Assembly: GCA_017617615.1 (NCBI GenBank)
Contig: JAFZVV010000003.1
Coordinates: forward strand, 62,001 to 126,000
Origin: Prevotella sp.
GTDB taxonomy: Bacteria; Bacteroidota; Bacteroidia; Bacteroidales; Bacteroidaceae
Direction: 5' to 3'
Length of the DNA: 64,000 nucleotides
A program made the position numbers and the translations under genes. The notes below the pieces were generated by a model. That model made no database searches, had not been told where the DNA came from, and saw nothing but the letters and a program-made list of their open reading frames with translations. Shown piece after piece: positions 1 through 7,577 of this stretch. The number at the start of each line of letters is the position of its first letter. Position 1 is the stretch's first letter.

Positions 1-162
1 AGCCTCACGCTCACCGTCACGGGCCTCGACCTGCCCTCCACCCTCCATTACGAGGGATTTGACGGTCAGCCCGAGGACCAGGACGTGACCTGCCAGGAAG
101 GCAGTCTCGCAAAAGACCAAATCGTGATGCCCCCCTATTCGTTCCGCGTGTTCGAATGGTAA
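1..162 (+). CDS. C-terminal fragment of a secreted protein, probably a glycoside hydrolase
   Basis: An open frame enters from the left edge and stops at 160-162, giving 53 residues. It ends in MPPYSFRVFEW. That resembles the last strand of the small C-terminal beta-sandwich that closes many Bacteroidota glycoside hydrolases (arabinofuranosidase and GH30/GH51-type enzymes end in a P-Y-S-hydrophobic pattern). The catalytic part lies outside the window, so the family cannot be named. The next gene begins within about 40 bp, so the two may share a transcript. Confidence 0.55.
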   Translation, partial: SLTLTVTGLDLPSTLHYEGFDGQPEDQDVTCQEGSLAKDQIVMPPYSFRVFEW

Positions 163-199
163 ACCAACAAATATGACAACTATCAGCATAACAGCAAAA

Positions 200-3100
200 A
201 TGAAATTCAAAGCCCTTCTCACCGCCCTTGCCATGAGCAGCCTGTCGGCAACGGCTGCGGTACCCCCCACTTCGGAATCACTCATCATCAATGAAATCAT
301 GTCGGCCAATGTCGACCAATTCTTCAGTCCCACCGTCAACTTCGACGGATGGGTGGAACTCTACAACCCCAGCGGCACCGAAGTGAACCTGGCAGGTTGC
401 TTCTTCAGTGACGACCCCGCCGACCTGACCAAATGGAAGGCACCGGCAAACATGGGCACCATCCCCGCCAAGGGCTTCAAGGTGGTGTGGTTCGACAACA
501 ACCTCCTGAAGAACACCAACGTGCCGTTCAAACTCGACACCGACGGTGGCACCCTTTACATCAGTGCCCAAGACGGCACCCTCGTGGCCAGCGAGGAATA
601 TCCCGAGGCCATCGACCGCACCTCGTATGCCCGCATCACCGACGGCGGCAGTGAGTGGTCGTTCACCGCAAGTCCTACCCTCGGCACGAGCAATGCCAGC
701 ACCACCTATTCCTCCCAACAAGTAGACATGCCCGTGGTGTCGCTCCCCGACCAACTCTTCACCGGCACGCTGAACATCGAGGTGAGCATCCCTGCCGGAT
801 GCACGCTGCGCTATACCATCAACGGTACGCTGCCCACCCTCACCAACGGCTACACCAGCATGGACGGGCATTTCACCGTCTACAACACCACCTGCTACCG
901 TTTCAGGCTCTTTGCCGACAACCAGTTGCCCAGCCGTCCCGTCACCCGTTCCTATATCCGTCGCGACAAGAACTACACCGGTCATGTGGTGTCGGTGGTT
1001 GCCGACCCCGACTTCCTCTACGGCAACGAGCACGGCGTGATGGTGAGGGGCACCAACGGCAAGCCCGGCAACGGCCAAAGCAGCAAATGCAACTGGAACA
1101 TGGACTGGGAGCGCCCCGTGAACTTCGCCTTCATCCTGCCCGGAGGCGACAGCACCGTGCTCAACCAAGACGTGAACCTGGAGATGTGCGGTGGCTGGAG
1201 CCGTGCCTGGGAACCCCATTCGTTCAAACTGAAAGGCAACAAGGAACTGAGTGGCGACAAGAACCTGAAATACCCGTTCTTCGCCGAGAAGCCCTACCTG
1301 CGCAACCGCACGGTGCAGATACGCAACGGCGGCAACGACAACTGGAACCGCTTCAAGGACCCCGCCATCGAGAGCATCATCATCACCTCGGGCATCGACA
1401 TCGACGCCCAGTCGTACCTGCCCGTGCATGAGTTCATCAACGGCAAATACATCGGTATGCTCAACATGCGCGAGCCCAACAACAAGCACTACGTCTATGC
1501 CAACTTCGGATGGAACGACGAGGAGATAGACCAGTTCGAAATCAATCCCGACTCCCTCTATCTCCAGAACTGCGGCACCGAAGATGCCTTCCTCGAACTC
1601 TACGAACTGACCAAGACGGCTTCCAACAACGACACCTACGAGGAAATCAAGCAGCGTCTCGACATCGACGAGTATATCAACTACATGGCGATGGAACTCT
1701 ATCTCGGCAGCAACGACTGGCCACACAACAACGTGAAGGGCTATGCGCTGCGCGACGGTGGGAAGTTCCGCTTCGTGTCGTTCGACCTCGACTTCGCCTT
1801 CAACCTCACCAATACCTTCACCACCTTCGCCAACGAGCGCTACTACACCTCGAACTGGCTCTATGACAAGGAGACCACGGTGAGGGAAGAACTGAAGTTC
1901 GTGAGCATCTTCCTCAACCTGCTCAACAATGCCAACTTCCGCCGCCAGTTCATCGACACCTTCTGCGTGATGGGTGGCAGCGTGTTCGAGCCCTCCCGGT
2001 GCACCGAAGTCATCGACTCGCTCGCCAACCGTGCCTACCCCCTGCAGACCATCGAAGGCGGCACCCCCTGGAACATGGCCAACGAACTGAAAGACAATTT
2101 CAAGAACCGCATGACGACGATGACCAATACCCTGCGCAACTACTCGCCGATGAAAATCAGTAACGTCACGCCGCAGCGCGCCTATATCAGCAGCAGCACC
2201 CCGGGAGCACGCCTCTTCATCAACGACACCCCCATCCCCACGGGTTCGTTCGACGGCAATGTCTTCGCCCCGGTGACACTGAAAGCCGAGGCACCCGCCG
2301 GCACCACCTTCCTCGGATGGGCCAATGCCGCTTCCATGCGTGAGACCCTCTTCGACAACGGGTCATCGTGGAGTTACTACGACAGCGGTTCGCTCAACAA
2401 CGCCAACTGGAAATCGCTCGACTACAACGACGCGTCGTGGAAGACCGGCAACGCCCCGCTGGGCTATGGCAAGGACGGTCTGGGCACGACCATCAGCTAT
2501 GGTCCGAACTCCAACAACAAATACCCCACCTATTACTTCCGCAAGAAGATACTGCTCGACAAAACCCCTGATTCCAGTACCAAGTTCGTCCTCGAATTCA
2601 CCGTCGACGACGGTTTCGTGGTGTATGTGAACGGCAAGGAGGCCGGCCGCTACAACATGCCCAGCGGCAACGTGAACTACAACACCTGGGCGACCACCTA
2701 CGCCCCCAACAACCCCGACAGCGGTGAGATGACCTTCAATGCCAGCCTCTTCAAGACCGGTGAGAACGTCATCGCCGTGGAGGTGCACAACAACAGCGCC
2801 ACGTCGACCGACATCTACTGGGACGCCAAACTCTCGTACACCTCGCCCAATGCCGTGACCGAATTCTACTCCAGCGATGCCGAAATCAGCATCCCCCAAG
2901 GCGCTTTCAGCCTCGTGGCCTGCTTTGAGCCGCTGAGCGATGCCGACCGTCTGTCGCAGGGCATTACCCCCGTGAGGGTGAACGAGGTGAGCGCCGACAA
3001 CAGCGTGTATGTGAACGACCTGTTCAAGAAAGCCGACTGGGTGGAGCTCTACAACACCACCGATGCTGCTATCGACGTGGAGGGGATGTACCTGAGCGAC

Positions 3101-3700
3101 AACGAGGACAAGCCCCAGAAATACCGCATCAGCAAGGATAACGGCACCGCCAGCACCATCATCCCCGCCCATGGCTATCTCTTGGTGTGGTGTGACAAGC
3201 AGGATACGGGAAGTGAACTGCATGCCAACTTCAAACTCGCCAAGGAAGGCGGAACGGTGACGCTGAGCGCCGCCGACATGAGTTGGACCGACCGCCTGCC
3301 CTATCCCGCGCACGACGGCAACTCCACCGTGGGCCGTTATCCCGACGGCACCGGCAACATCTACCTGATGACCCTGCCCACCATCAGGAAGGCCAACTAC
3401 ATGAACACCTACGCCACCCTCTTCATGGATGAAACCCAGGGCATCGGCACGCCGGTGATGGACATCCACGGTGCGCTTACCCTCCGCTTCGGTGCCAACA
3501 AACTGATGGTAAGGGGTGAGGGCAACGGCGAGATGGGCATCGACATCTACACCCTCTCCGGCCAACTCGTGCAGCATCTCACCACGACGATGCGGGATGG
3601 CTATGGCGAGGTGGCCGTGAGGCCGATGGCAGGTGGCTGCTATGTGGCCCGTGCCACCGGGAAAGACGGCAAGACCGCCTCGTGCAAGTTCGTTTTCTGA
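200..3700 (+). CDS. Secreted CotH-kinase-like protein with two lamin-tail domains and a C-terminal sorting tail
   Basis: The frame is open from 173, but the ATG at 200 gives a clean signal peptide (MKFKALLTALAMSSLSATAA), so I chose it; about 1166 residues. In order: a lamin-tail (LTD) domain near residues 30-170 (LIINEIMSAN, WVELYNPSG), a chitobiase C-terminal-like segment near 190-255 (LRYTINGTLPTL), a CotH-like domain near 265-650 (NGKYIGMLNMREPN, FVSFDLDFAF with acidic residues), a beta-sandwich segment near 720-880, a second LTD near 930-1070 (RVNEVSADN, ADWVELYNTT), and a type IX-like sorting tail (IDIYTLSGQLV) at the end. CotH of Bacillus is a protein kinase; the substrate of the Bacteroidota versions is unknown. 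Probably cell-surface or secreted, and possibly cotranscribed with the hydrolase upstream. Confidence 0.85.
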   Translation: MKFKALLTALAMSSLSATAAVPPTSESLIINEIMSANVDQFFSPTVNFDGWVELYNPSGTEVNLAGCFFSDDPADLTKWKAPANMGTIPAKGFKVVWFDNNLLKNTNVPFKLDTDGGTLYISAQDGTLVASEEYPEAIDRTSYARITDGGSEWSFTASPTLGTSNASTTYSSQQVDMPVVSLPDQLFTGTLNIEVSIPAGCTLRYTINGTLPTLTNGYTSMDGHFTVYNTTCYRFRLFADNQLPSRPVTRSYIRRDKNYTGHVVSVVADPDFLYGNEHGVMVRGTNGKPGNGQSSKCNWNMDWERPVNFAFILPGGDSTVLNQDVNLEMCGGWSRAWEPHSFKLKGNKELSGDKNLKYPFFAEKPYLRNRTVQIRNGGNDNWNRFKDPAIESIIITSGIDIDAQSYLPVHEFINGKYIGMLNMREPNNKHYVYANFGWNDEEIDQFEINPDSLYLQNCGTEDAFLELYELTKTASNNDTYEEIKQRLDIDEYINYMAMELYLGSNDWPHNNVKGYALRDGGKFRFVSFDLDFAFNLTNTFTTFANERYYTSNWLYDKETTVREELKFVSIFLNLLNNANFRRQFIDTFCVMGGSVFEPSRCTEVIDSLANRAYPLQTIEGGTPWNMANELKDNFKNRMTTMTNTLRNYSPMKISNVTPQRAYISSSTPGARLFINDTPIPTGSFDGNVFAPVTLKAEAPAGTTFLGWANAASMRETLFDNGSSWSYYDSGSLNNANWKSLDYNDASWKTGNAPLGYGKDGLGTTISYGPNSNNKYPTYYFRKKILLDKTPDSSTKFVLEFTVDDGFVVYVNGKEAGRYNMPSGNVNYNTWATTYAPNNPDSGEMTFNASLFKTGENVIAVEVHNNSATSTDIYWDAKLSYTSPNAVTEFYSSDAEISIPQGAFSLVACFEPLSDADRLSQGITPVRVNEVSADNSVYVNDLFKKADWVELYNTTDAAIDVEGMYLSDNEDKPQKYRISKDNGTASTIIPAHGYLLVWCDKQDTGSELHANFKLAKEGGTVTLSAADMSWTDRLPYPAHDGNSTVGRYPDGTGNIYLMTLPTIRKANYMNTYATLFMDETQGIGTPVMDIHGALTLRFGANKLMVRGEGNGEMGIDIYTLSGQLVQHLTTTMRDGYGEVAVRPMAGGCYVARATGKDGKTASCKFVF

Positions 3701-3762
3701 CAGAAACGCCCCTTTTAGGGAAAAATAACCTCTCTTTTCGGGCGTAAATGACAGGAAATGCG

Positions 3763-3770
3763 TATTTTTG
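3763..3770 (+). promoter_or_regulatory. -7 box of the Sel1-repeat gene promoter
   Basis: TATTTTTG matches the Bacteroidota -7 consensus TAnnTTTG. Only a weak T-rich -33 region (TTTTCG, 3735-3740) precedes it. The start codon follows 60-80 bp downstream. Confidence 0.45.
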
Positions 3771-3852
3771 CAGACGACACCCCACTGGTCGCCCACCGAT
3801 GTGCGCTGACCTGGGGGAAGAACCAAATATGTTTAAGAAAAACCTGATAGAC

Positions 3853-4974
3853 ATGAAAATAAGACAACTGACCTGCGCAGTGCTTTGTCTGGTGGCATCA
3901 TTGGCCACGGCACAGACCGCCGCCGACATCGCCAGCATGCGCAAGGATGCCGAAGCCGGCAACGTCAAGGCACAAGTGAAGTTGGGCACCTGTCTGCTCA
4001 GTGGCAAGGGTGTGAGCGCCAACCATGCCGAGGCCACGAAATGGTTTGCCCGGGCAGCCGAGAAAGGTGACATGGAGGCCCAGTTCAACCTCGCCTTCTG
4101 CCATGAGAACGGCTATGGCGTGAACAAGGACCTCAACGAGGCGGTGAAATGGTATACCAAAGCCGCCGAGAAAGGCAGCGTGTCGGCGATGAACAGCCTG
4201 GGTCATCTCTATGATACCGGTGGCCAGAACTTCGACAAGAACTACCGCAAGGCAGTGGAATGGTATCGCAAGGCAGCCGATAAGGGCTATGCCCCTGCCC
4301 AGTTCAACCTCGGCTCGTGCTATTACCTGATGAAAGGTGTAGACCAAGACTATGCCGAGGCCAGGAAATGGTGGGAGAAGGCTGCCGCACAAGGCAACAA
4401 TGCCGCTATCTACAACCTGGGCTACTGCTACCTGAAAGGCGAAGGCGTGGACAGGAACCCCGGCCTCGCCTTCGGTTACTTCAACCGCCTGGCCGAAGTG
4501 GGTGATGCCCGTGGTCTCTATGAGGTAGCCCGCATGTACTCTACCGGCGAGGGCGTAACGCAAGACAACCTCATGGCCATGGACTATTTCACCAAGTCGG
4601 CAGAGAAAGGTTTCGGTCCGGCGCAGTTGGCCCTGGGCCGTTATTACGACAACGGCGTGTTTGTGGACCGTGATTTCGAGCAAGCTGCGAAATGGTATCT
4701 GAAAGCCGCAGAGCAAGGCATTGCCGAGGCGCAGTACAACATCGGGCACATGTACTACAATGGCATGGGCGTGACCAAGGACGTGGGAGAGGCCGCCAAA
4801 TGGATGGAGCGTGCCGCCCAGCAGGGCAACGTGTCGGGCATGACAGGTTTGGGCATCTGCTACTACTACGGCCACGGCGTGAAGCGCGACAAGAACAAAG
4901 GGCGCGAATGGATAAACAAGGCCGCCATCCTCGGTGACGATTATGCCAAGGAGGTGCAGAAGAGCCTGCGATGA
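3853..4974 (+). CDS. Exported Sel1-repeat (TPR-like) protein
   Basis: The frame is open from 3748. The ATG at 3853 gives a signal peptide MKIRQLTCAVLCLVASLATA; the ATG at 3829 adds eight residues and is also possible. The mature protein, about 355 residues, is nearly all Sel1-like repeats of 36 residues, about nine to ten copies, each of the form A-x-x-x-L-G-x-x-Y-x-x-G-x-G-V followed by A-x-x-W-(Y/F)-x-K-A-A. Such solenoids bind proteins and often act as adaptors; no catalytic site is visible. It is a single-gene unit with its own -7 box and a strong terminator directly after. Its partner is unknown. Confidence 0.88.
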   Translation: MKIRQLTCAVLCLVASLATAQTAADIASMRKDAEAGNVKAQVKLGTCLLSGKGVSANHAEATKWFARAAEKGDMEAQFNLAFCHENGYGVNKDLNEAVKWYTKAAEKGSVSAMNSLGHLYDTGGQNFDKNYRKAVEWYRKAADKGYAPAQFNLGSCYYLMKGVDQDYAEARKWWEKAAAQGNNAAIYNLGYCYLKGEGVDRNPGLAFGYFNRLAEVGDARGLYEVARMYSTGEGVTQDNLMAMDYFTKSAEKGFGPAQLALGRYYDNGVFVDRDFEQAAKWYLKAAEQGIAEAQYNIGHMYYNGMGVTKDVGEAAKWMERAAQQGNVSGMTGLGICYYYGHGVKRDKNKGREWINKAAILGDDYAKEVQKSLR

Positions 4975-5004
4975 AAATGAGTAAGTAATTGAGCAAAATC
5001 AGAT

Positions 5005-5040
5005 AAAAGGGGATGAGCAGACGTGGCTCATCCCCTTTTT
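5005..5040 (+). terminator. Rho-independent terminator after the Sel1-repeat gene
   Basis: Perfect stem AAAAGGGGATGAGC / GCTCATCCCCTTTT with a seven-base loop and a T run. It lies between convergent genes; the A-rich left arm means it could also stop panE transcription from the other strand. Confidence 0.88.
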
Positions 5041-5078
5041 ATGTCTTTCGAGTCTGTAAGGATGTCGTTAAAGACGAT

Positions 5079-5987
5079 TCATGATTGTCCTGAGAGGAAG
5101 CGGAGTTCGGCTTCGAGCATGGCGAGTTTGGGCATGTCGGTGCCTGCCTCCCTGGCTATCTCAATGGGGCGTGTGTAGATATACCCTATCTCCATCGGCC
5201 GGTGGAAGTCGTAGTCGAGTCGCATGCTCGGCGAATACGGCACCATCGCGTCGGTAGTGGTGAGCATCTTCTCCACGAACGCCTCGTCGACATTTTTCAC
5301 GCCGAGATGCCTTGCCACGTTCACCACCTCCATCATCTGCTCACGGATGAGCCGTCGCGTATGCGGGTTGGCAAGCAGTTTGTCGGTCTCGGTATGCAGC
5401 GCCACGGTCATGCCGTTGAAGGGCATGTTCCACACCGCTTTCTTCCATCTCGCCTCATGGTATTCCACGAGCCGTGCCTCCACGCCCGCTCCCTGCAGGT
5501 CGGCGCAGACAGTCTGGAGCACCCCGTCGTCGCCACACGAGTAGCCTGCCAGGTTGATGCTGCCATAGCACTGGTGCGACACCCGCCCCGGTTCGGTCTT
5601 TGCCGAGCAGATGAACGCCAGTCCGGCAGCCAGCCGCACCCCCGGGAACATTTCCTGCACGTCGGCCTCCACGCCGATGCCGTTCTGAATGAGCACCACC
5701 AACGTGTCGGAATGGAGCAGTGGCGGCAACAGCGACGGCAGCAGATGGTTGTTCACCGTCTTGAGGCACACCAGCACCACGTCGCACTGTGGCATGTCGT
5801 CAGCATGGGCATACGCCCTGACATTGTCGAGATGGAAGTCTCCATTGCAAGAATCTACCTGCAAGCCATGTTGTTTCACATATTCATAATCCTTGTGAAA
5901 GAGGAAATGCACCTCCTGTCCTGCCTTCGCGAGCATGGCACCATAATAGCCACCAATGGCTCCTGTGCCTATAATACCATATTTCAT
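5079..5987 (-). CDS. panE: 2-dehydropantoate 2-reductase (ketopantoate reductase family)
   Basis: 302 residues, the usual length for the family. The N-terminus MKYGIIGTGAIGGYYGAMLA is a Rossmann nucleotide-binding motif (GxGxxG). The sequence KKAVWNMPFNGMTVALHT carries the conserved Lys and Asn of the active site, and PSMRLDYDFHRPMEIGYI near the C-terminus matches the conserved S-M-x-x-D ... R-P-x-E-I block. It would reduce ketopantoate to pantoate with NADPH in pantothenate and CoA synthesis. Family members with this C-terminal variation are sometimes paralogues with other substrates, so the reaction is inferred. No pathway neighbours are present. The start codon is followed upstream by an unusual GC-hairpin tandem repeat (5992-6109). 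Confidence 0.82.
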   Translation of the reverse strand: MKYGIIGTGAIGGYYGAMLAKAGQEVHFLFHKDYEYVKQHGLQVDSCNGDFHLDNVRAYAHADDMPQCDVVLVCLKTVNNHLLPSLLPPLLHSDTLVVLIQNGIGVEADVQEMFPGVRLAAGLAFICSAKTEPGRVSHQCYGSINLAGYSCGDDGVLQTVCADLQGAGVEARLVEYHEARWKKAVWNMPFNGMTVALHTETDKLLANPHTRRLIREQMMEVVNVARHLGVKNVDEAFVEKMLTTTDAMVPYSPSMRLDYDFHRPMEIGYIYTRPIEIAREAGTDMPKLAMLEAELRFLSGQS

Positions 5988-5991
5988 TTAT

Positions 5992-6109
5992 ATTGAAAAT
6001 TGATCCCGGCCTACGGCCGATTGAAAATTGTTCCCGGCCTGCGGCCGATTGAAAATTGATCCCGGCCTGCGGCCGATTGAAAATTGAAAATTAGTTCGGG
6101 CTTCGCCCG
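5992..6109. repeat. 28-bp tandem repeat with GC hairpins, 3 copies plus a diverged fourth
   Basis: Three adjacent 28-bp units (5992-6019, 6020-6047, 6048-6075) each consist of ATTGAAAATTG followed by A/T, TCCCGGCC, TAC or TGC, and GGCCG. A fourth unit (6076-6109) has a doubled AT part and a different but equivalent hairpin, CGGGC-TTC-GCCCG. Every unit contains a 5-bp stem with a 3-base loop. The array begins five bases before the panE start codon, so it would be in that gene's 5' leader if transcription starts beyond it. Confidence 0.9.
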
Positions 6110-6120
6110 ATTGAAGATTA

Positions 6121-6343
6121 AGCTTCGCATGAAGTTGGGAAGAATGGGCTGTTATTGCAAAAGGCAGAGTCGCAGGGCTTATGTCCCTTTAACTTGGCTT
6201 CGCCGATGTTTTGAATATTTTCGACCTCTGTCGTGACTCGGCATACTAAAAACGAGTTTTTGTCTGCCCTCGCTACTCCATCGGTTCTCGCCATGGCAGA
6301 GCACAAACAAGATTGGCTCTGCTCATTTGGCTTAACGAAAACA
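6121..6343. other. Intergenic DNA without a supportable gene
   Basis: Between the hairpin array and the 11-bp repeat there is about 220 bp with no convincing gene. A 62-codon frame on the minus strand (6118-6306) has no signal peptide, no recognisable motif and no promoter box. One extra copy of the CCCTTTAACTT word (6184-6194) occurs here, which suggests that the region is built from degenerate repeats. Confidence 0.55.
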
Positions 6344-6383
6344 TTCCCTTTAACTTCCCTTTAACTTCCCTTTAACTTCCCTT
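6344..6383. repeat. 11-bp tandem repeat TTCCCTTTAAC, 3.6 copies
   Basis: Exact copies at 6344-6354, 6355-6365 and 6366-6376, then a partial copy to 6383. It abuts the stop codon of the alpha/beta hydrolase on the minus strand, where it reads GTTAAAGGGAA. Copy number probably varies by slippage. Confidence 0.9.
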
Positions 6384-7577
6384 CTATTTCAGTTCCTTGT
6401 CGAAGAACTCGAGCATGCGCTGCTGCGCCTTGATGCCGCAGGAATGCGGGATATCCCATATCTCCGTCTGCAAGTGGTTGTCGGCCTTCTGGCTCTTCCA
6501 TGCGTCGTGCATGGTGGCAAAGGCCGCCTCGACGCCCCTGACGGGGAAGAGGTGGTCTTGCGTGCCGTTGATGAAGAGCATGGGTTTCGGACACGCGATG
6601 CTGGCGATATGCGGGTAGTCGAGATACTGCCGCAGTCCTGGCAGGCAGTTGGCGAACCCACCGTTCTCCTTTTTCCTGTCGGCGACAGACATCTGCACGT
6701 CGGTGGTCGTCATCCAGCAAACGGAGGCTGCCGCCCTGATGCGGTCGGTGAGTGCTGCGAGCATCCAAGCCCTGTATGCCCCCATCGAACAGCCGAGGCA
6801 TCCTATACGGTCGCGACTGACGAAAGGCAGCGTGGCAAGGAAGTCGGTGGCGTAGATATCGTCGTAGTGCATGAATGCGCATAGGTCGCGCCCGAGCATC
6901 ATCATGTTTCCCGCGATGATATCGTACTTACTGCGGTCGACACCCTCTTCACGTCCCCGCTCTCCCCACAGCGGCGCGTCGACAGAGAGCACCACATAGC
7001 CATGCCGTGCCATGAAGTCGCCCACGAACTGTCCTTCGTAGAGTTGTGCCGCCCATTGGTCGGCATCGTCGATGACCTCCTGTTCCACCCCGAAGGGCCG
7101 TATCATCTTCTCCTTCCCGATATAGAGGTGTGCCCCATGGTCGTGGAGGGCGTTGATGGCGGGGAACGGTCCGTCACCGTCGGGCACGAGCAGGTATGCC
7201 GTCACCCGTGCGTATTCGTTGATATTGAATGATATCCTTCGTGCCGTGTACCCCTCACGCTTCTCCTCTGCCTCCACACGCATGGCGAAGTCGGCTGCCG
7301 GCCGTGGCGGTGCCATCATGCACTCAAACACCTTCTTGCGTGCCGCTGCGCGCCAGCGGCTGAAGTCCTTGATGTCGCTGTTTCCCCACGCCATCGGATA
7401 GGTGAGTTCGCGTTTCAGTTGTTCGACGAACACAGGCAGTTCGAACGAATACTCGAACTTCTCGCGTTTCTGCACCGGCTTCTTCTGTGCCGTCGCGGGC
7501 AGTGCCATGGCGATGCAGCACAAGGACAGGAAGAACAACCGTTTCCCCAGGTGAGATGGATTTGCTTCCCGTATCAT
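6384..7577 (-). CDS. Exported alpha/beta hydrolase (dienelactone hydrolase / acetyl-esterase type)
   Basis: 397 residues with an N-terminal signal peptide (hydrophobic LFFLSLCCIAMALPATAQ). The nucleophile elbow GCSMG (IGCLGCSMGAYRA) and the late Asp and His (NGTQDHLFP; IPHSCG) form the expected Ser-Asp-His triad. Architecture and length fit the Abhydrolase_7 / dienelactone-hydrolase-like enzymes that are frequent in Bacteroidota polysaccharide loci and often deacylate glycans. The ATG overlaps the stop of the GH5 gene by 4 bp (ATGA), so the two are translationally coupled. An esterase helping the cellulase is the likely role, but the substrate is inferred. Confidence 0.82.
   Translation of the reverse strand: MIREANPSHLGKRLFFLSLCCIAMALPATAQKKPVQKREKFEYSFELPVFVEQLKRELTYPMAWGNSDIKDFSRWRAAARKKVFECMMAPPRPAADFAMRVEAEEKREGYTARRISFNINEYARVTAYLLVPDGDGPFPAINALHDHGAHLYIGKEKMIRPFGVEQEVIDDADQWAAQLYEGQFVGDFMARHGYVVLSVDAPLWGERGREEGVDRSKYDIIAGNMMMLGRDLCAFMHYDDIYATDFLATLPFVSRDRIGCLGCSMGAYRAWMLAALTDRIRAAASVCWMTTTDVQMSVADRKKENGGFANCLPGLRQYLDYPHIASIACPKPMLFINGTQDHLFPVRGVEAAFATMHDAWKSQKADNHLQTEIWDIPHSCGIKAQQRMLEFFDKELK

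Noticed and set aside
278..3826. Long minus-strand frames opposite the CotH-like gene (278-1726, 2363-3826)
   Set aside because: They are antisense shadows created by GC-biased third positions; composition is His/Val/Gly-rich and not protein-like.
5992..6109. Possible CRISPR array
   Set aside because: The units are directly adjacent with no unique spacers, and no cas genes are in the window.
6118..6306. 62-residue minus-strand frame
   Set aside because: No promoter, no motif, lies in degenerate repeat-like DNA between genes.
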